A DNA stretch of 24,459 bases from positions 1 to 24,459 of IMG/VR virus record IMGVR_UViG_3300009610_000089, one strand, 5' to 3'. The notes beneath the pieces are model-generated. The model saw only the letters and a list, made by a program, of their open reading frames with translations. It did no database searches and was not told the origin of the DNA. The stretch is from a virus. This document shows, piece after piece, positions 5,928-14,270 of this stretch. The stretch's first letter is position 1. Each line of letters opens with the position of its first letter. The position numbers and the translations under genes were made by a program.

Positions 5928-8900
5928 CTACGTTATTGTCATTGCGAACATTGGACCCCACGTACTCGTATCGTACTTGGCCTCGACGGCGTACGTACCG
6001 GGCGTCAGCGTCGGCATGGCATTGAACGTAATCGTCGTCGCGCCACTCGCCGCCTCGGGCGTCGTAATGGCGTGATAGCCAATTCCGCCGATGTTTATCG
6101 GCATTCCATTCAGCTTCAAATACACCTTCCGGCCTGCGACCGGCGGCGTGTGAAAGTCGATCAAAAGGTTCGGCGTCGCCCCGACGCTGAGCGCTGAGAC
6201 TGTCGGCGCTTCGAGTCCGGGTCCGGTAATGGTCGAATCATTGAACACCCCAGCCGCAATCTGCGCCGGGGGTATCGCTGACCACTCTGGCGCATTGCGC
6301 GTTCCCGCTACCCACGGATTTCCGAGCGTGAAGCCCCACCTTGCGCCTTGCCACGCAATGATCGTCAGATCAGACATACACTCAATATCGTCCCTGAACT
6401 CCTCCTCCGTCGGCAGCGCCAAGTAATCCCGCTGCGCTTCTCCCTTACGGTTGCTGTAGTACACAGCCCGCCAGAACGCTAGGACCTGCCCATCCGTACA
6501 CGTCGGCACGGCGCTCGTGACAAGCCCGCCGTAGTACGACGAATTGAACTGAGCAAGACCCCGCGTGTAGCCCTGATGAATTTCCGGCGCACCCTCATAG
6601 CTGGCGATCTTGACGTGCGCCAACTCCGGCTGCTCACGCAACCTAGCCACGTAGTTGCGGAAGTTCGCCCGCATCCACGGAATGTTAACGTGCTTGCCGT
6701 TGTAGTCCAGCATTTGCTTATTCGAATCCAGATACGGACCTTCGTCGTTGTACATGAAGTTCATAAACTCGGTCAAATACGGCTCCTGCGCCGCATTGCG
6801 GAAGTGCATAATATTGGCCGATCCAACGCCGCCGAGCTGGTTCGAATCCATGTTGATCGTGAACGTTTTTCCGGCCTTGTTTGAATTCGTAACCACGAAC
6901 GGCCAAAGTTCGATCAACCTCTGATCGCCCCAAATCTGCACCACGTCCGTAAAGATCACCAAATCCCCATCGTTGAATTGATGCGGCGTCGTCGAAACGA
7001 TGTTAGTTGTGTAGGGGTCTGCCGAATTGACGGCATGACTCGCAAGTTGAACGACATTGCCCGCCGCCGCATAACCCGCCGTCGTACTCACGAAGTGCAA
7101 ATTATGCCAATGCGCCGTCGGAATGTGATAGTAACCCGGCGACACATAATCGTAGTTCGCGGCGAAGCACTTGGTAGGGTCTCGATCTGTCGGCCAATAT
7201 GGCGCACTCGCCTCTGGCGGAACCTTATTCGTAAAGGCGAAATGGACGTCACCCGGCGTCCGCCCCGGATACTGCGCGTGATACCACGTAGCGTACAGCG
7301 GCGGAACCAAATAAGCGCCAGTAGTCTCCCCATCCCCCATCGCGCCGCACGTACCGCGCGTGGCGAACACCACATAATCACCACCACCGAACGTACCGTT
7401 GCCGCTGTCGTGATATGCTTTGCCCTTGATGCCAAAGTCCCATTGCGCCATAACGCGCTTCAACCGATGCTTCTCCGCCGGGTACGCCAATTCGATGTCG
7501 CGCCACATATGGATCGACCGCATCATCGTGCCATCGGTCCACGAATTGCCCCTCCACCGCCACCACGATTGCGCGTAGTGGTACGACGTACAGACGCCCG
7601 CGTTGAAGCTCTCATTGGCGTTCTCAATCGCAATCGAACATCGTCCCGGCAGCTTCGGCCACCCATTGATGCCCTCGAACGAAGCCTTCGCGAACCCAAT
7701 AGCGTAGTTGTCGAGTGGGTCGTAGTCAGGATCAATCGACAGCATTCCCATACACGGCAAACAGTACCACGGATTGATCGGCCCCTTCGTGTCCTGCTGC
7801 CCCGTCTCAATAATCCGCTCTTCCAGTTCGACGTGCAGCTTGACCTGGAACTCGACCGGGAGTAGATTTGTAATGGGGAACAACGACCCATCATACCACT
7901 GTGAGGGGAATAACCCGCACCACGCGCCCCATTGTGCAACGTCACCAGCAGCGTTCCGGTAAGCGCCGACGTCTTTGTGAAAATACATCGTGCGAACATT
8001 GATGTAACCACTCGTCGGATGCACCCCACCAAAAACGTTCGAGAAGCTCGCCCCAACCGGCACGTAGCCGCCTTGACAGAGGATAGGAAATCCCTTGCCA
8101 CTCGGACCATCGCGCGTCCCGCCCGTACCAACCTTCATGTACGCGAGAATCGACAAGCCGCCATACGGCGCAATGATCGGCCAGAAGCCCGTCGTATCAA
8201 TATCAATCTTGTAGTGGCAGTTGTCGATCCGCTCCGTGATCGTAACGATACGATCATTGAGTTCCATACACCCCGCATTGTCGAAGAAGTTGTGTGCCAG
8301 CAACTTATCGCCAACATGCCAACGACGGCCACGAAGCAACGTAACAATCGGATTCGCCTTAAACTCGATGCCAGCAACATTCCCCGTCATGCCGTAGTTG
8401 ACCTGCACGACCGCCCCACCGGGGAACGCCGGATAAGCTGCCGTGAACGCCACAACCGTAAACGTCGTCGGCGACGGAACGGCGACCACCTGAATGGTCG
8501 AACTGTCAAAATACTTCCACGGACTGCCAGTCGGTGACGTTGTCGAAATATACACCGTCTCTCCGACGATAAATCCGTGTGGCGTCGCCGTCGTAACAAC
8601 CGGCGCTACGCCTGTCCCCGCATCATAATTGACCAACGTGATGTTCGTAACAGTAATGCTCGGTCCATTCGCCTGTTGCGCCTTCGTCCCTTGCGCCGTC
8701 TCCCAATCTTCCGGGATTTCGACGCGCACCATTTCCCCATGTTTCATATTCGCGGGCGTACCCGCAACGCCCGCTACCGTGTACAGCGGCTCTCCAGTTC
8801 CAGCGACAAAGCTCCGTACCGCCGTCGTGTATGGGAGTATCTGGGCGCGATTCGTGCCCCAAATCATCGCATTCGGACTCGCAACCGTTCCGGCAGTGCC

Positions 8901-9602
8901 GCGATCCCGGAACCTCACTTGCCACGCCAGATCAAGAACGCCATTCATAATCTGATACCGAATCCACGCCGGATTCAGCTTGATAATCATATCCTTGTAC
9001 GGCTTGCGCCAAATCTTCCCAGCCTTCCAATCAGCATAGTCATCTTCGCGACACAGACAAACATCCTTGATGTAGTAACCTCGTGACGCATAGTCGGAAT
9101 TCGTAAAATGTATCTGCGTTCCGTAGGCCGGGAACGGCGTCGCCTGATGATCGTTCCGCGTGAACACAAGTTTCCACGGCGGAGCCGCATCAGTCGATTC
9201 GTGCGTATTCTGCGCTTGGACCGTGTAGCAATTTGGTAGCGGTGAACTGACGTAGCCCACGCACTCAGCCGGAACCAGCGTCCAACCATATCCCTCACCG
9301 GACTGATTCATCCGCACTTCGCCATCGCCCCGTCCGACCATAATGTAGCGACCGGGATAGTGGATTGGCGGCTGTACGCCAATGACGAGGAATCCAAAGA
9401 TCGCACTCGTATGACCAGGTTGATTGATCCACCCCTGTTCGTCTGTAATGTCGCTGAAGCCCATCTGCTCCATGCCCGTCCCATTACAACTGAACATATT
9501 GATGAAGGACTGAATGGGGTCCCACGGCCACGACATGCCGAAGAGGCTCCGTTGTAGCGACATTGCGTTCCGGTTAGCAGTGATTGCCGCGGTCCAAGCC
9601 AT
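5928..9602 (-). CDS. Large tail protein with glycoside-hydrolase-like motifs (1224 aa)
   Basis: This is the largest protein in the window and is rich in Trp, Tyr and Gly, like phage tail depolymerases. Two motifs resemble clan GH-A glycosidases: an Asn-Glu pair at 663-664 inside SIAIENANESFNAG (acid/base position) and Glu1003 in IASYEGAPE (nucleophile position). The MYFHKDVG, LPVEFQVKLHVE and IPWMRANFRNYVARLRE segments look like barrel strands and helices. Two modules of about 90 residues, at 316-405 and 847-935, share VxTTxPHxFxxGxxVxI and xxFTVxxF/xTFTINM features, like the FCCH-type domains of phage tail proteins. The second lies between the two Glu motifs. Residues 1130-1224 form a beta domain shared with the Ig/FN3 adhesin encoded at 10993-12924. 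Substrate unknown. The gene starts 11 bases after the LamG gene behind AAGGG. Confidence 0.72.
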   Translation of the reverse strand: MAWTAAITANRNAMSLQRSLFGMSWPWDPIQSFINMFSCNGTGMEQMGFSDITDEQGWINQPGHTSAIFGFLVIGVQPPIHYPGRYIMVGRGDGEVRMNQSGEGYGWTLVPAECVGYVSSPLPNCYTVQAQNTHESTDAAPPWKLVFTRNDHQATPFPAYGTQIHFTNSDYASRGYYIKDVCLCREDDYADWKAGKIWRKPYKDMIIKLNPAWIRYQIMNGVLDLAWQVRFRDRGTAGTVASPNAMIWGTNRAQILPYTTAVRSFVAGTGEPLYTVAGVAGTPANMKHGEMVRVEIPEDWETAQGTKAQQANGPSITVTNITLVNYDAGTGVAPVVTTATPHGFIVGETVYISTTSPTGSPWKYFDSSTIQVVAVPSPTTFTVVAFTAAYPAFPGGAVVQVNYGMTGNVAGIEFKANPIVTLLRGRRWHVGDKLLAHNFFDNAGCMELNDRIVTITERIDNCHYKIDIDTTGFWPIIAPYGGLSILAYMKVGTGGTRDGPSGKGFPILCQGGYVPVGASFSNVFGGVHPTSGYINVRTMYFHKDVGAYRNAAGDVAQWGAWCGLFPSQWYDGSLFPITNLLPVEFQVKLHVELEERIIETGQQDTKGPINPWYCLPCMGMLSIDPDYDPLDNYAIGFAKASFEGINGWPKLPGRCSIAIENANESFNAGVCTSYHYAQSWWRWRGNSWTDGTMMRSIHMWRDIELAYPAEKHRLKRVMAQWDFGIKGKAYHDSGNGTFGGGDYVVFATRGTCGAMGDGETTGAYLVPPLYATWYHAQYPGRTPGDVHFAFTNKVPPEASAPYWPTDRDPTKCFAANYDYVSPGYYHIPTAHWHNLHFVSTTAGYAAAGNVVQLASHAVNSADPYTTNIVSTTPHQFNDGDLVIFTDVVQIWGDQRLIELWPFVVTNSNKAGKTFTINMDSNQLGGVGSANIMHFRNAAQEPYLTEFMNFMYNDEGPYLDSNKQMLDYNGKHVNIPWMRANFRNYVARLREQPELAHVKIASYEGAPEIHQGYTRGLAQFNSSYYGGLVTSAVPTCTDGQVLAFWRAVYYSNRKGEAQRDYLALPTEEEFRDDIECMSDLTIIAWQGARWGFTLGNPWVAGTRNAPEWSAIPPAQIAAGVFNDSTITGPGLEAPTVSALSVGATPNLLIDFHTPPVAGRKVYLKLNGMPINIGGIGYHAITTPEAASGATTITFNAMPTLTPGTYAVEAKYDTSTWGPMFAMTIT
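5931..6170 (-). other. C-terminal domain shared with the adhesin at 11782-12018
   Basis: Codons for residues 1145-1224 of the 1224-aa protein encode a beta domain. Its pattern is L-x-L/V-N-G, then GGIGYHAITTPEA, then L-x-PGTY-x-V/I-E-x-KY, then S-x-WG and an ending (A)-M/L-TIT. The same order and spacing occur in residues 303-381 of the adhesin. This is a paralogous domain pair within one phage, placed at the C-terminus here and internally there. Confidence 0.8.
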
Positions 9603-9613
9603 TTCATCGTCCC

Positions 9614-10993
9614 TTATGCGAATTCGGAATACGGCAGGCCAGCGCCGCCAGCGAAAATCGTCGTCTTATCATACGCACTTAGAGTGCGCGCCCAGATCAC
9701 CGTCTCATCAATTATCGCGTCAGCACTGTTATTCACATAGTACGAATCCCTAGCGCCGATACCGAACCGACCACTACCGTTAAACACACCGAGGGTGTGT
9801 GCGACCGGCGTCTGCGCCACGTCGTTGACCGACATTCGCAGAAGATTAGCGATCTTATCGTGTTCGACAATCACATTATACATCACACCAACCACGGGCG
9901 TGACCGTATTGGACACAACGCCAACAGCCGTCGTTCCATTGTGCGTAACGTAGAAGGCGAACTGGTGCGGAATTGCATTGTACATTAGAATGTACTCGTA
10001 CTGATCCGGCCCATTCCATTTACCGACAATATTCTGATGACTAGTAAGAGACTTACCTTTGAACCACGTCGAAATAGCGAAATTATCATCCCCCATGGAA
10101 AGGCTCGGCGCGGCGGCGTCAAGGACAAACAGTCCTTGCTGGTTTGCAACGACAAAATCCCGCCCTCCATTAATGACACCGGGAGCCGTACCCGGACTCG
10201 TACCCCCCGTCCCTTCCGCCGTAAGATGATTCGTCCCATGCGCGTCCGTTGCGCCACCCGTCGCTTCATCCAACTTCCAATAAGACACCAAGCCGGTACG
10301 CAGCGTATTTCCCTGTCCCCACGCCACCGTCCCAATGTTCGACTTCAAACCAACCGCATTTTCCTGTACGACGTACAGGTATATCGTGGTCATTGTCGGA
10401 AGCCCAATGGCCGTACCCGTATGCGGGCCTACAGCCGAAATGGTCTGATTACCCGCATATGTCGCCGGGGCGTTACTCGCATCGTGACCGGCTTTGATCT
10501 GAGCGAACGTAATGGTCGGTTGCGGCGAGCTACACGCCACATAGTACGCTATCCCATTATCCTGATCCGTAGTGAACGTGAAGTTTGCACTCGTACCAGC
10601 AACCGACGTTTTATTCACTGCCGAGATAACCGGCGGCGTCGTGAGAACCGTAAACACGCACGCCGGCGACACCGGATAAATCGGCGTCGTCCCATCGCTA
10701 GCCATGAGTTGAATTGTACACGAGTGCGGACCCGGCAGGAACGGGTCCATTAGCAGCTTGATACTTTGCGAGGCAATCTGATCCGCGCGAATTACGTGGC
10801 CCCGTCCCGGACCACCCCTGTCATTTATGACGCCATCCGTTTTCCAGATGAGTACCTGCCCAGCCGTCGGAGCGGTCGGCAACGTTACATCGAACTCCAA
10901 CGTTCGCAACGCCGTGACACCGCCAACGTTACTCGACGTAAGTACGAGCATCGGAGTGCTTGCAACAACCTGCCTGAGTGTCCATGTTGCCAT
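9614..10993 (-). CDS. LamG / concanavalin-A-like lectin tail protein with FN3-like domain (459 aa)
   Basis: Three parts are visible. Residues 1-115 are a beta-rich N-terminal region. Residues 119-222 are an FN3/Ig-like domain (TTDQDNG, AQIKAGHDAS, YLYVVQENAVGLKSNI) closely matching one in the upstream protein. Residues 232-459 form a LamG-type jelly roll that begins GLVSYWKLDEATGG plus DAHGTNHLTA and ends AIIDETVIWARTLSAYD, the characteristic first and last strands of concanavalin-A-like lectin domains. Such domains bind glycans, so a receptor-binding or cell-surface role is expected. The ATG at 10993 overlaps the upstream stop as TGATG with GGAG eleven bases upstream, implying coupled expression with the preceding adhesin. 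Confidence 0.75.
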   Translation of the reverse strand: MATWTLRQVVASTPMLVLTSSNVGGVTALRTLEFDVTLPTAPTAGQVLIWKTDGVINDRGGPGRGHVIRADQIASQSIKLLMDPFLPGPHSCTIQLMASDGTTPIYPVSPACVFTVLTTPPVISAVNKTSVAGTSANFTFTTDQDNGIAYYVACSSPQPTITFAQIKAGHDASNAPATYAGNQTISAVGPHTGTAIGLPTMTTIYLYVVQENAVGLKSNIGTVAWGQGNTLRTGLVSYWKLDEATGGATDAHGTNHLTAEGTGGTSPGTAPGVINGGRDFVVANQQGLFVLDAAAPSLSMGDDNFAISTWFKGKSLTSHQNIVGKWNGPDQYEYILMYNAIPHQFAFYVTHNGTTAVGVVSNTVTPVVGVMYNVIVEHDKIANLLRMSVNDVAQTPVAHTLGVFNGSGRFGIGARDSYYVNNSADAIIDETVIWARTLSAYDKTTIFAGGAGLPYSEFA

Positions 10994-12924
10994 CAGACTG
11001 GTGCTCCGATTGACGTAAGATAATTTAAGAATGCCGTTCTAACGGCAGCGCGCATAGTGGCGTCCATGCCACCACCGCCAAACGTCAGAATGCCGATGGT
11101 GCAGGTGTCGAAACCAGAACCATCGCCCCACAGCACGAAGTTTGTATTGAGCGGCGCAATAGACGGTATTGACGGAAACGTACCAATCGACACGCCGTCG
11201 TGATCGCAGCCGCGCCCCGTCGAACTGGAGCGATACGAGAACCAGTAGCCCTTCTGCGTCCCGGCATTGGGAAAGCCAGCAGCCTCAGGGTTGTCATTGA
11301 CACGGGAATACGTATTGCCGTCGTTGAACTTCGGATAGAGGCTCGACCCCGGCGCACTCGCATACGCAATGATGGGTCCAGGCGTCGTGTCGGTTGTTGA
11401 CAAAATCCACACCGAATGATGCGCGCTATTTTGGGTGTAGTTTAGACCGGCGGCAGTCGGATTGAAGTCTGTGACGCCGTAGCCGCTTCCCGATGGATTA
11501 CCCGTCCCCACTGCGGGCGTAAATGTAAGACCCGTTCCACTCTGTAGAAAAAATCCACGGGTTTTAAGACACGTCTGCGCCTGCTTGAAGTTTTCAGCAC
11601 TCGGAATCCAGATACGATCAAACATCGTCCACGCCCCGGCATTCATCAAGTCTTCCATCAACAGCTTGACGCGCGCTTCTTGTGTCGAACTAACCGAACC
11701 GCCACCAGACCCACTTACAACTATAACTTCCGCCTTCCACGCCGCAACCTCCGCCGACGCATCAGCCCCGCCCGACGCAGCAATCGTCAACGCAAGTATC
11801 GTCCCCCAACCCGACCCCTCGTATTTCCCCTCAATGTTATACGTGCCCGGTGCCACAAGTGCCGTCATTCCGGTGAGAGTAATGTTACCGCCACCAGCTT
11901 CCGGTGCCGTGAGCGCATGGTAGCCCAAGCCGCCCATCGACTCGACCACGCCATTAACGCGAATATAAAGCTTCCCTCCCGTGACCGTCGTAACGCCATT
12001 GAAATTGACGTTAAGATCTGGGTTCACCACCGTAGTCGTATTATCGCCAACCGTCCCCGTATCATGCCCCGGATACAACTCCAACGACGGCGCGGCTATC
12101 GCCAACGTCGTGAACGACCACGCCGTCGGCGATGTGTAGGCGGCAGAGCCGTTGCCTGCCGCGTCCTGAACCGAGAACGCTCCAATAATAACGTAGTATT
12201 CCGTCCCAGGTACCAGCGGCGCACTGATCGTGAGGGTCGAAACTGCCCCTGCAATAGACCACGTAGTCCCAAAGTCACTAGCAAACCACGTCTGAACCGT
12301 CACCCCATCCGACGCTCGGTGAATGTGCATACTCGTTCCGAGCGGCGTCGGAAGGAACACTGGCTCATTCCACGTAATAACGAGATTCGTTGTAATCGAC
12401 ACGCCCGTCGCATTATCCACCGGCGACAACGACACAATCGTCGGCCCCGTCGTGTCCAGCGACAACGTGTGAAACTCATCATTTGGAATGTTAGACGAAT
12501 TTAGCGCGGCGTCGCGATGTACGACATAGAAGTCGTAAAACGTATTAGTCGCCAGCCCATTTGGCGTCATCGCAGGTTGCGGCCCCACGCCGAACACCGG
12601 CTGCGAATCCTTATCCGTCGCAGGATTTCCACTTCCATCCGTTCCGGCCACAATCTGCGCCGCATTCGGCGGCACCGCAGCCGTCGGCACCACCACCCAC
12701 CAAATCGTCCCGTTATTCTCATCCGTCGTCACAACATACGACGCCGTAGTCGTTCCCGTCTCCCCTCCCGTGAGTGCCGTCAAAATTGGAGCAATAAGGT
12801 CCGGCGCTAGTGCCGGCGCTACAGTCCATTTCTCGCCGTCCCAAGTGTACTGCGTCTGTCCAGTACCCGGAAACACCGGATAATGCTGTCCGACCGTAGG
12901 TGAAGATGGAAAATCAAATGCCAT
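10993..12924 (-). CDS. Multi-domain adhesin-like tail protein (FN3, Big_5/SbsA-Ig, shared beta domain, conserved C-terminus; 643 aa)
   Basis: The N-terminus (residues 4-34) has the phage tail motif FP-x-x-PTVGQ-x-YP ... YTWDGEKW. Residues 44-146 are an FN3-like domain (VTTDENNG, AQIVAGTDGSGNPAT). Residues 158-275 match a SbsA-type Ig domain (SPVDNATGVSI, FLPTPLGTSMHI, YYVIIGAFSVQDAAGN, WSFTTL). Residues 303-381 are the beta domain also found at the C-terminus of the 1224-aa protein. From about 390 the chain resembles a conserved phage structural C-terminus: a helix with AWTMFDRIWIPSAENFKQA, LTFTPAVGTG, the YRSSSTGRG turn and a final helix with NYLTSIGA. The overall build suggests an elongated fibre-like or receptor-contact protein. 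Start 12924 has AAGGG upstream. Confidence 0.75.
   Translation of the reverse strand: MAFDFPSSPTVGQHYPVFPGTGQTQYTWDGEKWTVAPALAPDLIAPILTALTGGETGTTTASYVVTTDENNGTIWWVVVPTAAVPPNAAQIVAGTDGSGNPATDKDSQPVFGVGPQPAMTPNGLATNTFYDFYVVHRDAALNSSNIPNDEFHTLSLDTTGPTIVSLSPVDNATGVSITTNLVITWNEPVFLPTPLGTSMHIHRASDGVTVQTWFASDFGTTWSIAGAVSTLTISAPLVPGTEYYVIIGAFSVQDAAGNGSAAYTSPTAWSFTTLAIAAPSLELYPGHDTGTVGDNTTTVVNPDLNVNFNGVTTVTGGKLYIRVNGVVESMGGLGYHALTAPEAGGGNITLTGMTALVAPGTYNIEGKYEGSGWGTILALTIAASGGADASAEVAAWKAEVIVVSGSGGGSVSSTQEARVKLLMEDLMNAGAWTMFDRIWIPSAENFKQAQTCLKTRGFFLQSGTGLTFTPAVGTGNPSGSGYGVTDFNPTAAGLNYTQNSAHHSVWILSTTDTTPGPIIAYASAPGSSLYPKFNDGNTYSRVNDNPEAAGFPNAGTQKGYWFSYRSSSTGRGCDHDGVSIGTFPSIPSIAPLNTNFVLWGDGSGFDTCTIGILTFGGGGMDATMRAAVRTAFLNYLTSIGAPV
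11782..12018 (-). other. Internal domain shared with the 1224-aa tail protein
   Basis: Codons for residues 303-381 of the adhesin carry LYIRVNG, GGLGYHALTAPEA, L-x-APGTYNIEGKY and SGWG-x-x-LALTI, in the order and spacing of the C-terminal domain at 5931-6170. In this copy about 260 further residues follow, showing that the domain is a movable module rather than a terminal cap. Confidence 0.8.
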
Positions 12925-12936
12925 TGAGGTATCCCT

Positions 12937-14259
12937 TCACGCCGCCACCTGTACCCACTGCGTCGACGTCCCATCGTTATACCGAATGTATAGCCTACCC
13001 GTATCACTCTCCCACCAAAGCTGGCCAACCGTCGGACTGGCCGGTGGCGTATCGGAGATACTGACCACAGTACCGCCCCCGCCACTCGGCACCGCCGTCC
13101 ACGCCGCATTCCGCCGTCCATAAATCGTCCCATCCGTGGGCGCTTCGGGTATCCCCCCGCCACTCCCACCGCCGAGCACCAGCGATACGGGGGCGCGAAG
13201 ATGCTCGCCAGTGGACTGCGAGACGTACATAAATTCATCCACGCCCACCGGCGTACCCGCGTTCAACGACGGAATACTCACTGCCAACGACCGCGACGAG
13301 AGCAGATTACCTCCACCCGTGAGTCCCGTACTGGCAACGATACTTACGACCGAATGGTCAATATGTCTGTTCGCCACGTAGCCCGCTAACGTGTCGTGAT
13401 TGATGATCGTATTGATCGACGAAATGAGACTCCGCCTCGGCCCGCCTGCGGCAATATCGACCACGAAGTAATCCAACCCCGACAACGGAACAACGGCAAG
13501 TTCGCTCGGAGCAAAGTCGAACGTCCGACTCGTCACAATATTCCCACCGCCCGACAATCCGAGTCCCGCCGTCAGCACGACGAGAGAATGCCCGACATGC
13601 CGATCAGTCGAATAATTGAGGAGGAGATTATGGTCGATCTGCGTCTGATCGAGCGTGAATCGGATCGATTTCGGCGTCGTACCCGCATTCGCCAGAATCG
13701 CTATCGCCGCATTAGCTGACGTCAGTTCAATCGCCTCCGCACCGACTGGCGTCAGTGTGACGGCCCCACCCTTCCAGGTGTAGAAGTACGCATTGCTCGC
13801 AGCCAGCCCGGCAACCGTCGACCACCCCAACTCACTCAAGAACCGCATCGGGGACCCTACGGGTCCCGGACCAGGGTCCGGTACGAGTCCCGTGGAGTGA
13901 GACGGACCAGTATAGCCAAACACTTCAAGATCGAGTGACGCACTCACGCCGATCCAATTCGAATCGCTGGCAAAGAGCAATGACGACCCACCAACCACAA
14001 TCGTCGCCTTCGTGACACCCAGCGCATCATTAATCGTCAGATTGCCCGCCGTCCCGATATTGGCCACAACGTAGAATCGTCCGGCCTCATACGGCGGCAA
14101 CGTGACAACGCGATCCACACCCCCCGCATCGAACACATTGACGATCGAACCATTCTTGGTGATCGTAACAGGTCCCGTTAGCACCTTCTGCGAATGCGAA
14201 AACTTCCCACTCTTCCACCGCGTGTTGAAATTTGCAGAATCCTCATTGTCCGTTCGCAT
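12937..14259 (-). CDS. Tail fibre protein with repeated GLxGGGN / RHxxHS motif (440 aa)
   Basis: Two tandem units occupy about residues 208-248 and 287-328. Each has an (I)NH-x-x-L-x-NY-type start, then RH-x-x-HS-x-V, GL-x-GGGN and SR. This DHxxL..Y...RHIDHS..GLTGGG pattern is widespread in trimeric tail-fibre shafts. The N-terminal 1-115 residues are beta-rich (VTITKNGSIVNVFDAGG) and could bind the virion. The C-terminus (about 402-436) has PASPTVGQLWWESDTGRLYI then WVQVAA, a small beta module common in phage fibres. A Pro/Gly hinge (PDPGPGPVGSP) sits at 127-137. It starts 11 bases after the collar fibre, whose TAG overlaps the AGGA ribosome site. Probably a fibre shaft or connector, with the receptor tip uncertain. 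Confidence 0.78.
   Translation of the reverse strand: MRTDNEDSANFNTRWKSGKFSHSQKVLTGPVTITKNGSIVNVFDAGGVDRVVTLPPYEAGRFYVVANIGTAGNLTINDALGVTKATIVVGGSSLLFASDSNWIGVSASLDLEVFGYTGPSHSTGLVPDPGPGPVGSPMRFLSELGWSTVAGLAASNAYFYTWKGGAVTLTPVGAEAIELTSANAAIAILANAGTTPKSIRFTLDQTQIDHNLLLNYSTDRHVGHSLVVLTAGLGLSGGGNIVTSRTFDFAPSELAVVPLSGLDYFVVDIAAGGPRRSLISSINTIINHDTLAGYVANRHIDHSVVSIVASTGLTGGGNLLSSRSLAVSIPSLNAGTPVGVDEFMYVSQSTGEHLRAPVSLVLGGGSGGGIPEAPTDGTIYGRRNAAWTAVPSGGGGTVVSISDTPPASPTVGQLWWESDTGRLYIRYNDGTSTQWVQVAA
13276..13401 (-). repeat. Fibre shaft repeat, copy 2
   Basis: Second of two coding repeats in the 440-aa fibre, residues 287-328. It carries NHDTLAGYVANRHIDHSVV and then GLTGGGNLLSSR. It matches copy 1 (residues 208-248) at the RH-x-x-HS and GL-x-GGGN positions. 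Confidence 0.7.
13516..13638 (-). repeat. Fibre shaft repeat, copy 1
   Basis: First of two coding repeats in the 440-aa fibre, residues 208-248, with DHNLLLNYSTDRHVGHSLV and GLSGGGNIVTSR. The period between copies is about 79 residues. Confidence 0.7.
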
Positions 14260-14270
14260 GACGAATGTTC

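Noticed and set aside
6978-7865. Long plus-strand open frame (295 codons)
   Set aside because: It is antisense to the 1224-aa tail protein, is extremely Arg-rich with no recognisable domain and lacks a ribosome site. Similar Arg-rich antisense frames lie at 11680-12504, 16528-17355 and 20980-21765. All are shadows of GC-rich codon use in the minus-strand genes.
9614-12924. Diversity-generating retroelement target (variable lectin)
   Set aside because: The lectin domain is LamG-like rather than C-type, no reverse transcriptase is present, and no template-like near-repeat of a gene end was seen.
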